NCBI RefSeq assembly: GCF_001039355.2
Contig: NW_019773632.1
Span: 40,908 to 71,320 of the forward strand
Direction: 5' to 3'
DNA from: Lingula anatina
Taxonomy: Eukaryota; Brachiopoda; Lingulata; Lingulida; Lingulidae
Length of the DNA: 30,413 nt
Made by a program: the position numbers and the translations under genes. Below the pieces are notes generated by a model. It was not told the origin of the DNA. It saw only the letters and a program-made list of their open reading frames with translations, and made no database searches. Shown one piece after another: positions 9,907 to 21,114 of this stretch (positions are counted from its first letter, which is position 1; the number at the start of each line of letters is the position of its first letter).

Positions 9907-11836
9907 TTATTCACACTACACATAGTTAAAATCTGCATGGATCACCAAATCAAATTCACAGACAAATAATCTCTAGCTTTCTACAAAACTTATCCAGTTG
10001 CCAGTTATGAGGGTTTTTCCCCCCCTGGGGAGGTCAATGACCGATACTACAAAGCGCAAAAAATTGTCAAAATACATCTTTAATTATATAAGACATGAAT
10101 ACAGTTGATTTGTTGAGCAATAATAACATTTTCAAAAGCTAATTGTACTGTCTCCATCATTTACGATGCTCTACACTACACAAGAGTTAAGGAAAAATAC
10201 AAGCTAATGATCTTGGGGCAAGGCAGGCTGAATGCAACTTCACAAAACAATAAGATTACTGTATTAGGAAATAAGATCGAATTTAATCAAAACTGAGATT
10301 TCTTGATTCATGAAAATGCTTGTTGTGACAGACATGGTCTAATTGCTACACGCTAACTTGGTAACTTTCTGTCTTTTGCAACATAGAAAAAACCAGTTCC
10401 AGTAAACGTAATTCCATACCATAAATTGCTCAGACAAAAAGATGGATGAAACAAGAGAAACATGATCGAATTTCAAAATATTTACACTGCTGTAATCACT
10501 TTAGGATAGAAAGACAGTGTAGCATATTGTATCTAGCAATGATATGTAAAAGAGGGACTTAAACTTATGAAAAAAAGGTAAGACAAACCCTGGGTAAAGT
10601 ATATGATACAGATATAACATTGCTTACCTTCCTCTAAGTATAATTCTGATAATTTGAAGTTAAACATAGTAGGAATATGGCACAGAAGCATATATCTTTA
10701 GTAAGCACCACTAGCTTATATAATAATTAAAGTCAATTCCAAGCTGTGATATCCATATAGATGAAGCATTCAGCTTGGGAATCAATCACTCCCTTGTTCA
10801 CAAGGTCATGCACATGTTCATGCTACCTGAACATGTTAGGCTAAAAAAATAGATTATAGTAAATTTAAAGAAAATATGCAAATAATCTCTGAAGCACTGG
10901 TGAACTTTTATTACTCTCTATCAGTGGCACAGAGAGACGAGATTTTCGCTAGATATTTACAGATATTTCTCGGACTTATTCACCAGCCGTGCACATTTCT
11001 GTTCTGTTTTGCACAACAATTGCGTCTCCCCTCAAGTAACCTCTGGCAAAGAATAAACTGTCATATAATAATACTATTAAACACTAAAAATATCAATTCA
11101 ATTGCAATGGGATCCAATGTCAAAAAAAAATATATATATAATCCAAAATTACTGCTTGATGTCTACTAAGAAACCAGTGAGTTGAAAAAGTCAGTTTTTG
11201 TCACAATATATAAAATCCAAATAACACAAATAAGAACATGCATATGGAAACCCTGTGTAAGTCATCAATATTGTACACATCAAAAAAATGCTATAAAATG
11301 AACTAACTTTTCACAACCAAATAGCCTATGCTCCACAAACAACTTGCTACTAGGCATGGTATAGCAAGCTATAGCATTAATGTACTTTTAATACGTTAAA
11401 TCAGTCAATAGAACAAAATACACTGGGCATTTGTTTGCCTTGCGGTAAAATATTCTTGATAGTCCGGATACTGTTTATCCCATGGTAAGGTGAAGCATTT
11501 GCGCAAGACTAATGTTGGCATGATAACTTACATAAGTGAAATAAAACTGAAATGAAAGTAAATGAATAGCTGTGTATTCCTTTATATTTTTCAGTTTAAT
11601 TTGTTTAAAACAAAAAATATAAAATGACTGACATATCATATATCAAAAGTAGATTTGCTACAGTGCACCACCACATCTCAATTAAAAGTAATCAGTAATG
11701 AGTTACTTCGCACCGAGGCATTTTTTTCCTTAATTCACTAAGAAATAAAACTAACGACTGAAAATATAGCATTTCAGTTACAAATAATCCAAAATATTAA
11801 AATTCAATATATTAGCTCTTAAATCACTCCGTTCCA

Positions 11837-12093
11837 TTATAAACACTGCTCACAAACTGCAATTTGACCTTTGATATAGTTTCTACATGGACATATCCGT
11901 CGCTGTCCTTCCTGAGAGCCTACGCAACTGAAAAGCATCGGGTCTGTCTGGAATGTACATGTCCCAGAATCCTCGTGCAACGAGGGGTAGAAAATATCTC
12001 CTGAATGCTGCGACTTTGTGCACTCTACATTCATCTGTTTTAGTTTGTCTTTATTGTTGACCTTGGTAAAGTGGGAAGGTTCACATATCAACC
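11837..12093 (-). CDS. MGAT5: GnT-V homologue, last coding exon with cysteine-rich C-terminus (residues 534-617)
   Basis: Acceptor TTGATTCAG|GG. It encodes LICEPSHFTKVNNKDKLK, then LFSCVGSQEGQRRICPCR, and ends GQIAVCEQCL with TAA at 11837-11839. Human ends ICEPSFFQHLNKDKDMLKY...RVCPCRDFIKGQVALCKDCL. The cysteines of the terminal region are all kept, which indicates an intact disulfide-linked C-terminus. The preceding intron is the longest in the gene here (about 5.75 kb). Confidence 0.97.
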
Positions 12094-15000
12094 CTGAATC
12101 AAAAAAGAGAGATGCATAAATGAAGCTGACTTTGAATTTAGTTAATATGTTCTATGTATAACCCAACCATCTAGCATGTAAAAATGAGAGAGGATTTAAA
12201 AGTAGATGGGCCTATTTCACTAAAGAAACTTAGCCTTAAAATAGGTCTATAATTTGATTGAGACCAAAATTTTAGACCCCATTCCCATAGCTAGATTGAT
12301 CTAGCAGAATCGACCCATATCCAAGGGGTTTCTTGCCCAATTGCTTTCAGCTTAAGTGGCTTAGGTGTCTGGCACACCTACTGAAACTATTAAACGATAG
12401 TTAACAACCCACCTAGCAGCTTCGGTAAGCATGCCAGACATCATAGCTGCTTAAGCTAGAAGCAATTTAGTGAAAAAACCTCTCGGACATTGGCTGATCA
12501 TGCTAGATGGATCTAAGTATAGGAACGGGGTCTTAATCAACTTTGAACCAAGCTTAATCAACAATTGTCCTGACTAAGATGATGAAATAAAAATAACAAG
12601 GAAGATAATGCTAGTATTGCAGACAAATGCTTCATTTTTATGTAAATTATGTTTAAGTGGACTACAAAATAAACTGAAGTAGACCTAATTTTTGGTTGAA
12701 AAGTTCTGACCAAGAACAGAGAAAAGTTCTTTATATAAATGACCCTGACCCTGATACCTGGTATTGGTACATGACTGATTATTTTCAAATTGGTACCTGC
12801 TATTAACACCTACATATGAGCATAATCTTGAATTATATATTGGTATAAGATTGTCTAATCTGGTACCCAGTACTGGCACACGAGAGTTTAATTTTGTGCC
12901 AGGTATTGGTATGATTTTGCCTTATCTAGTACCTAGTGCTGGTACACAAGAGTCTAATCTTGCACCACATATTGGTATGAAATTGTCTAATCTGATGCCT
13001 AGTCCAAGTACACAAGAGTCAACGTAATTTTGTGTCATGTATTGGTATGATATTGTCTAATCTGGTACCTAGTGCTGGCACACGAGAGCCTAATTTTATG
13101 CCATGTATTGGTATGATATTGTCTAATCTGGTACCTAGTACTGGCACACGAGAGTCTAATTTTATACCATATATTGGTATGATATATTGTCTAATCTGGT
13201 ACCTGGTACTGGTACATGTGTGACTAGTGTAATCTTGTGCCATGGTGTGGTAAAAGATTGCTGAATATGCCTGGCCCTCTACTACTACCCAATTACTCTG
13301 ATATCTTACAGATAAAAGATAGCCTTAACCAGTACCTAGTTAATCTAGCACTGGATCATTAGTGTAAAATTGTCAGATCTGGTATCTGGCACTGGCACCA
13401 CAGTGTAGTCTATAAGGTGTTCCTAGATATTGTTTCAAAACATTTCCACACTTGTGATTGTAATTTATGATTAAAGATTTAGTTTTAAAAAGGCTGTTAG
13501 GCAGTTTGAAAAATTGCAAAGATCAGATGAAGAAGGTAAGTTTATATGTCAATTTTAGGTTCACTGTTAAACATGTACTAATCTTAAAATCATGTTCTAA
13601 GTACACGTGTTTCACACTTACAAAAAAAAAATGCAGCACATGCCTGGCAAATTACTTATTATACTTCATGTGCATTTCAAATTTAAGTTTTTGTGCAGTA
13701 TAAACATACAGTTACATACTCCCTTGTAACATGCCAGTGTTTGGTTAAGTACTGGTAGCATAATTGTGTTTCAGGAAAACATGCATGCTGGTGATCTACC
13801 ATCTTGGAAATGATGTAGCTCAAGCACTTTCTTTGGTCAAAATTTCTGTTAACTTTATATTATTTTGTTTAGGTCTATCACCGGGAGTAGTAGCAAGTGG
13901 GATGCCACCTCCAGACACCCCTAGGCCTTCACTCCAAGATTAAGAGCTTCAAAAGTATTTTGGTTTGTGCTCACTGTTGTTGTATGAACCCTGTTATTCT
14001 CTTAATGAGACACCAAATGATTATGCCAGCTGTAAATGCTCTTTACAGGTACTTTCAGAGACAGAGCAAAAATATGAAGGACATTCCACTTTATACTGCA
14101 TACCAGTCTCTAGTAACTGCCTGTGTGATTGTAACGTTATGCATATTGATTTACGATACAACAGAATGTACTGGTATTTCTCATCAGCAAGACTTGATAT
14201 TTTAGTATATATTATCTTTATTATATGTGCATTAGTCTATTTTCATCTACATGAAGAATAAGGTAGATGGAATTTGTTTTGGAAATTAGAATGTCCCTGA
14301 TATTTTCAAAATATGCCTTTACACATTTCTTACTTGGGTAATTTAGTTTTGTGATTTAGGATATATGAGGAATATCTAAGTTCCAGTAACTTTCTTTTCA
14401 TTTTATGGGGAAGAAGTGGGAGGGATAAAGAGGCAGATAAAGAAGCTGTCTTGCAGTAAAATATTACACAAACCTATATATATATATATGAATGTCATTC
14501 TTTTTCCAATATATATATGCACAGTCAATGTATGCATGACATTTTCATTTGTGTGACTCAGTAATCAATTTTGTTATAAAAAGGAAAATACAAAACTTAA
14601 CGCAAAATACAATTTTGAATCATTATTATCTAGATCAGCTTAATACATCATAATGTGCACATGTTAGTACTAGTATCTGTATTACCAAACCATAAGAAGA
14701 CAATTAAAAAACAACTATGATTTTTTTTATTCTCTCATACCTGCACAGCACCACTTGATTGTTACTGATATGTATTATTGAGGGGTTATCAGCTTTAACC
14801 GCAAAAAATCATATATAGTAGTAATAACTGGGATTTGAGTGCACAACCTGCACCAGAAGTTGCTATTGTTTTTAATCAATAGCTAATGTACATTGTAGAG
14901 CCAAAAGTATCAATAAATACTGTTTTACTGGGCAAAATTTGCTTTTTAATGGCTTGTGAGAATTAATCCTTTTCTACCCGCTACTTTCTAGAGGGGAACC

Positions 15001-17288
15001 ACCTTTCAGAGTATATACAGTTTGCTTAGTCTGTAGATTCTTTCAGAGTCAGACTTATAGCAGACATGAGATCAGTCCTCACTGAAAAAGTAGGATTAAC
15101 ACGATTCACCCAATTTGCACGATTCACAAGAATGACCCAAATGACCCCGAAGAAGTCATAATTGCAACAAAAGTGGGAAAAGTCTGGTCAGTGGTAAAGC
15201 CCCTCCTTCACCCACCAAACAGACCCTGTGATTTTTTCAAACAGATAAAAACATTAAAATAAAAACAGTGAAATGTGCAAAGAATTTAAATCTTCACAGA
15301 AAACCCCATTTGTATATAACTGAACCGTAATCTCAATGATTCTAATGGTATTAGTTATAAGGAGTGTTTAGATAAGGATTACTTGATATGCACAACAACT
15401 GATTTTTGTTCTGTAGATTGCAAAATTGTGAATATCACACTGTTTATTAATATTATTCTTAACAGTCAAGGCCACAAGAGAGGATGGGCCAATATGGCAG
15501 TTCCTATTGGCTGGGGATATGGTCAACTCACTGTATTGACAGAAAAAAGTTCCAGTCTAAGTGTTCAAATGGCGGCATACTTGAAAGAGAAAACCTAGGG
15601 ACAACACTGGGCAGATCTCTGCTAGTTTTGAAGATATGAAGGGCAAGAAAATATGCAGAGTTCAGTTTGAGGTAAAAAGTAGGTCATAGGTCAATTTCAA
15701 GGTTACAGTATATGACTTCCTATAAAAGTTTAATAGTAGCTATGGGCATTTCTTTGCCAATGTTGGAGATATGAAGGCCAGGAAACATGCAAAGTGCAGT
15801 TCATCATAAATAATAGGTCAAAGGTCAATTTCAAGGTCACAGTAAGATTGCCAGTACATGACTTCCTATTCAAGTTCAATAGTAACTTTGGACCTATCTC
15901 TGCCAGTTTTCGAGATATAAGGGATAGAAAATTTGCAAAGTTCAGTTCATGGTGAAAAGTAGGTCAAAGGTCAATTTAAAGGTCACAGTTAGATTACTTG
16001 TATATAACTTCCTATTCAAGTTCAATAGTAACTATGGGCGTATCTCTGCCAGTTTTGGAATATTTAACATTTTCCCCACTGAATATTGCGATGTTGTAAT
16101 TTTTGATATAGCGCAATGCCTAAACCATATCGAAAACAAAAAAATGGACACCACCTCCAGTATTGCACTTGACAAGTTCTATAAAGTGCGATGAACAAAA
16201 GGTCTCTGGCATTTACCATTCCAGAATAAAGGCAAGTTTTCAGTTTCGGTATCTAATGGCTGCTTCTCCCGTGGAAATGCACCGATTGACCCCAAACTCC
16301 CAAAGATGAAAGGAGTCCCCAATTGTAACCCCTCACTGTAACAGGAGAGCTTAGATCTGTGTAGTTTCCAAAAAATAGCACAAACAAATATTTTTTTGCA
16401 GAAAATTCCCATTTTTAGAAAATTTTGGCTTGTTTGACCTTGAAAAAAAGGTCAAAAGTCATATCAAAGGGCATATTTGGAATCTCCACATATGACTTTC
16501 GGTCAGACTTCTGTAGTAATTTTTCCCATAATTCCTTTGGTTTGGGAGATATTTAGCCTTGAATTTTCAAAAATTTTGACAAGGGTGCGTTTCAACAAGT
16601 GTCACGCCCAGGCCAATGCACCGACAGAGACCAAAAAACCAGGGTGTTCAAGTTGAGATTATATGTGACCTAAATCCAAGAGATGGGGACACAGGTCCTG
16701 GCGGTCTAGGAGGAGAAGCGGTAACGGTGACTTGTTTCCGGCGCCCGACTGCGGAGCCGCAGGAGCCGGCGGAGCTGTACGAGACAGGTCGGGACTAAAA
16801 CCATGAGTACCGCCAGCGTATACGCTGGTGGTACTAATTAAACAAATGAACTTAGTAATTACATAAGAACATTTGGAGTTTATAACATTCCAAATATTTT
16901 ACACTCACAAAAAAATTGGAATAGCATGTTCATTTCTTAACATATTTTCCACTCATGCCCTATAGACTAATGGTACTTTTAGGGTTTTAGCATTGCATCT
17001 TACAGATATATGACTTTGTCTTTCTAGCCAGGACAAAGATGGTGAAATGCACCCTATGTGCTATTGTCAAAATAACACAAAACTGCATGGATAATTAACA
17101 GTTATTCCTAACCTATGCTGATCAGCAGTGGGAAGAATCACACAGAGAAATCACCAAAGGTTTCCCACTGAGATTTTCAGAGTTTGAGAACCTAAGACCC
17201 AAATTATTTTTACTTCTATCCTAAAAAAAAACTAAAGTTAGCAATGAGACAGTCTTGTACCAGTACTTGTACCAGGCATCAGATTATT

Positions 17289-17336
<48 letters not shown>

Positions 17337-19616
17337 TAGTTATTTGCAACTTAAACAGTTGTATTGTCCAATAATATAAATGGTAAAAATTCACTTATAA
17401 AATAAGATTAATAAATTGGTAATTAAAAGTGTTAAGATGAAATAAATTAATTGGGACTATGAGGATATTTAAAAATACATTAAGAGTCATTTAGAAACAC
17501 TTAAAATTATTCAGTTTTTCAAAGTATTCAGTGCCCATGGTCTTTAGAGATTTGATAGTTCTCAATTTTGATATGGTGTATTTTTAATTTGGCACAGAGT
17601 ATATAACATTTTTTAATTTGTCTCAGGTAGGAGATGTCACCGGATCAATAACAACAGGCTCAGAGCCAGGGGTGGTTCGAAGGATCCGAAAGACCCCCCC
17701 CCCCTTTTTTTTGCTGGGAAAAGGTCCCCTTTGGAAAAATTTCATCTAGGTACACGAAGGTTTCTTGGTAAAAGGTCCAGTTTTTCCGAAAAAGACCCCC
17801 CCCCCCTTTTGAATTGCTGGCTACAGGCCTGAATGGTGTGGCTTACCTCTATTATGGCACACATCTTTACACGACTTCCCGGTGTCTGCTATAATTGTCT
17901 GGACTGCTTGATCTGGGACAAAACTTTCCACCGGAACCCTGCAGAAGTCCTGCTTTTCAAGAAATATATTGACACGCTGCAGCATGCCTTCTTCTGAATA
18001 TTCATAAGGTAAGTATGGTTCAACCTGCAAGAATGAAAAAACATTTTTTACACAGTAACAAAACTTTTTCAAAAGAAGTTGAATGATTTAATACTTCAGC
18101 CAGTGATTCCTTTTTCAAGTTATCCATGAGTAACATCTTTTTTGCAAATGATCCATCCACATATGCACCTCACAACTAAAATGTCTCATCATACCTTTCT
18201 CCAAAAAATTAACATTATTACAAATAAAAGTATATAATATCAGATCTCAAGGCTGAACAGCAAAACTTAAAAGTTCCATTTGTGGCAGGTGAAGTCTCCA
18301 TGAAGCAAAGGGTGACTCAAACATGCCCAAATCTGTATCAATACATTAAAAAACTAAAATTTTATAAAGAGAGTGATCAAAAGTTAAAGAGAAGTCAACA
18401 ATGATATATGCAATTTGTGGTGAATGTATACCTGAGATTGCTGTTTGATTTTCCTCAAAGCTGTCCGCAGTTCTTCAAGGTTATTAATGTCCACTGTATA
18501 AACATAAGGCTCATGGATGTATACCTCTGCATAGGGATGCTGACTAGTAACCTGAAAGAAAGATCATACCTTGACTTCCCTTTATGAGAAATGTTTTCAT
18601 TATAGATACACACACATAAGAGGGGCAGATTAAGGCCATTGTCTTAAGATGTTTTGAGGTAATTGCCTAATGTTTTTTTTTAACTGATGTCATATAAAAT
18701 AGGTAAGCTAATGTCATGCACTTTTTTGAGTCTTCTAATCTATTCACAAATAAGGATGCCATTATACTGCACTTATATTAATTCAATTTTTTTGACATCA
18801 GGGACAAACTTTTTCATATTTCCATTTTTATATGCCATAAAAAATACTTGCCTGGGTATAGTGATCAAATTTAAATAAGTTTTGAAAGAATGTCAACCAA
18901 TCTACCAAAAATGTCAAAATCAAATCAAACCCTATCAATAACTCCATTCATGAAACTTCCAGTGCTGTCATGTTTATTTTACAATTCTTCTATAGAAGTC
19001 AAGTTTCAATTATCATACTACCTCATGACTCCACTCTTAGTCATATATTCTCATCACTCTTAATCTTATATTTTATTAGAATTTCACACTAGTGATAAAT
19101 GATTCAAAATTTCAACTTATGGTCCATTCTACACAGCCAGTATAAGAATGCTGCTGTCCTGCAGTGGTCAATAATGTTTCTTACACATCAAATATATCAT
19201 TTTGACTGCTGACATTACATTTCATCACAAAACAAAAAGATATTTCCCAGTGGATTTTTTCCTGTCAGGATAACTCACTTCACGTTAGGTATCATTAGCC
19301 ACAAAGCCATGCCATATTACCAATGAAGTCAGCAAAGCATTGGAAAGCAAAATTAATCCCATTGGAAAAAGAGCAAAGAATTTTCAATCTACACAAAATA
19401 TGGGGTTATTTTTTTTTCATTACCTCCCTCAATGTTGGTTTCCCCTTGAAGAACTTGGTGTTTTGGCTTGTGTGTGGTGGGCTGAACTTGGGATTGAGGA
19501 ACACACAGCCGGCTGCTATGGCTTCAAGTGGAGCTGGCCCTTCATAAGGGAATCCCAGGCCAACAAATATCTAGAAGAACATAAACAAAGACAAGTAAAA
19601 CCTCACACTCACATAA

Positions 19617-19655
<39 letters not shown>

Positions 19656-21036
19656 ATGCATGTGCATCCACAACTACTTGCTTGTGTGGTATTAATTTGC
19701 ATGCATGCACGTGTGTACACATGTGTACACGCAACTATTTGTTTGTGTGGCATTTGCATGAATTTGTGTGTGTGTAAATGTGTGTGTTTGCGTGTGCACA
19801 TATTTGACTTAGTAAAGAGGGTTGAAACACATCTGGTCTTGCACTAGTAGCAGAAACGTTTCACATGCGGACAGCAATCAACATCAATCTCCATGATATT
19901 TTATGAGAATCGATGCAAATATCAGACATCAAACTCACTTTGGACTTTCTCAAAAATATCAGACATCAAACTCACTTTGGACTCTCTCAAAAGCTTCTGT
20001 ATCTCGCCAGGGCTGAGGATCCCATGATTTATAACATAGGATGGCACCTCCTGTTTATCTTCATTCTTCACACCCCCGGCATAAAACGTGGAATGAATTT
20101 CAAAGAATTCATGGATAATGTCAAGGTATTGCTTCTTGCCCTGGAAAATGAATGGGGGGCATATGATCATAACAGTATGTGGATTATGCTGAAGATGTCT
20201 TTTGAAGATTATTATTTGTATTTAACTTTATCACAATACATGTAACATAAGAGATTCATTTATAAGTTGTTCTTGCATGTTTACCATTTCTGTTTCTTTA
20301 CTATAACCCAAATTATCAACTTTACAGCTGACGCCTGTTCACTTATTGGAAAATGTCATTACTGTCAAGCATTTGACAGAAATAATATTCTTACACACGA
20401 AATTTTGAGAGTCTGTAGGGTTTATCATTTATTGCCTTTATGGCGAATGACACAGTGATATCATTAATTCCTCTGTTCCAATTTCTGGACGAGTGCACAT
20501 AGTACTGTATCTTATATAAAAATTTGGACTGTTTTTCAACAGTGAGCTCTATAGTCATTGAATTATTAACATATTTAAACTCTTTTTATGAAAAGAAAAA
20601 TAGTATAGGTTTTTCATGCATATTTCAAACGTGAGGAATGCAATATAAACAATTCAACAGAATCATTACTGAAACCAGAAATTATGTCCATTTGGGACAA
20701 AGTTCAACCAATTACATCCCTTTTTAACCAATTGAATGTAATCTAACAGACGGAGGAAAGATTATTCCAGTCAGGGTCTTCTTACCTTCCACATGGACAA
20801 ATGCTTCCCATACACCAGGGCCTGGTCCTCTTTTCTAACTACCCTGTTCAAAGAAGAGATATTATCCGGCGTCTCCACAACAAAACCAATGAAAGAGTTA
20901 TCTGGAGTATGGGCTAGAAAAAAAAAAAAGATAATATGTTCAGAAAAATGAGACTGTCGATTCATGGAACAAAAATTTACTTAAATTTTGCATGGTTGTT
21001 TTTCTCACTGGAAAAACAAAGTGATAGTGAGAGCTT

Positions 21037-21114
<78 letters not shown>

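Larger units (their letters stand above)
8765..11836 (-). other. Possible long 3' UTR of the GnT-V homologue
   Basis: About 3.1 kb downstream of the GnT-V stop codon, with no MITE copy and no convincing gene on either strand. The proposed end is set by a minus-strand AATAAA at 8781-8786. Other minus-strand AATAAA hexamers occur within the stretch (for example near 9826 and 10905), so shorter transcripts are equally possible. It contains an (AT)n microsatellite and G-rich runs near 9190-9361. Confidence 0.35.
12094..17846 (-). other. MGAT5: Last intron of the GnT-V homologue (5.75 kb)
   Basis: Phase 1 intron GTAAGC...TTCAG on the minus strand. Contents in plus order: MITE copy 8, the 66-bp minisatellite, a possible plus-strand exon pair, the AGGTCA repeat array, a GC-rich island with a palindrome, an (AAT)n microsatellite, and a CAGGCCTG-ended repeat. 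Between about 13944 and 15600 I see only AT-rich DNA with a short (AT)n run near 14480. Confidence 0.9.

Noticed and set aside
10810-10834. Inverted repeat ACATGTTCA-N7-TGAACATGT as a steroid-receptor-like site
   Set aside because: The spacing is seven rather than three, and a single such dyad in 30 kb of AT-rich DNA is not significant. A plain small hairpin is enough.
14961-15105. Possible foldback element with TTAATCCT at one side and AGGATTAA at the other
   Set aside because: Pairing is limited to about ten bases and does not extend inward, and no target duplication was seen.
15383-15598. Plus-strand frame ending RGWANMAVPIGWGYGQLTVL...YLKEKT, preceded by an acceptor-like TTAACAG
   Set aside because: It looks protein-like, but a second frame across the same bases is also open, no partner exon was found, and it runs straight into the AGGTCA repeat array. 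It is more likely part of a repeat.
16616-16798. 60-codon frame in the GC-rich island
   Set aside because: Open frames are expected by chance in GC-rich DNA. There is no family likeness and no splice context.
19340-19847. Cys/Val/His-rich frames on both strands
   Set aside because: They are translations of the (GT)n tract and shadows of the GnT-V exon at 19424-19570.
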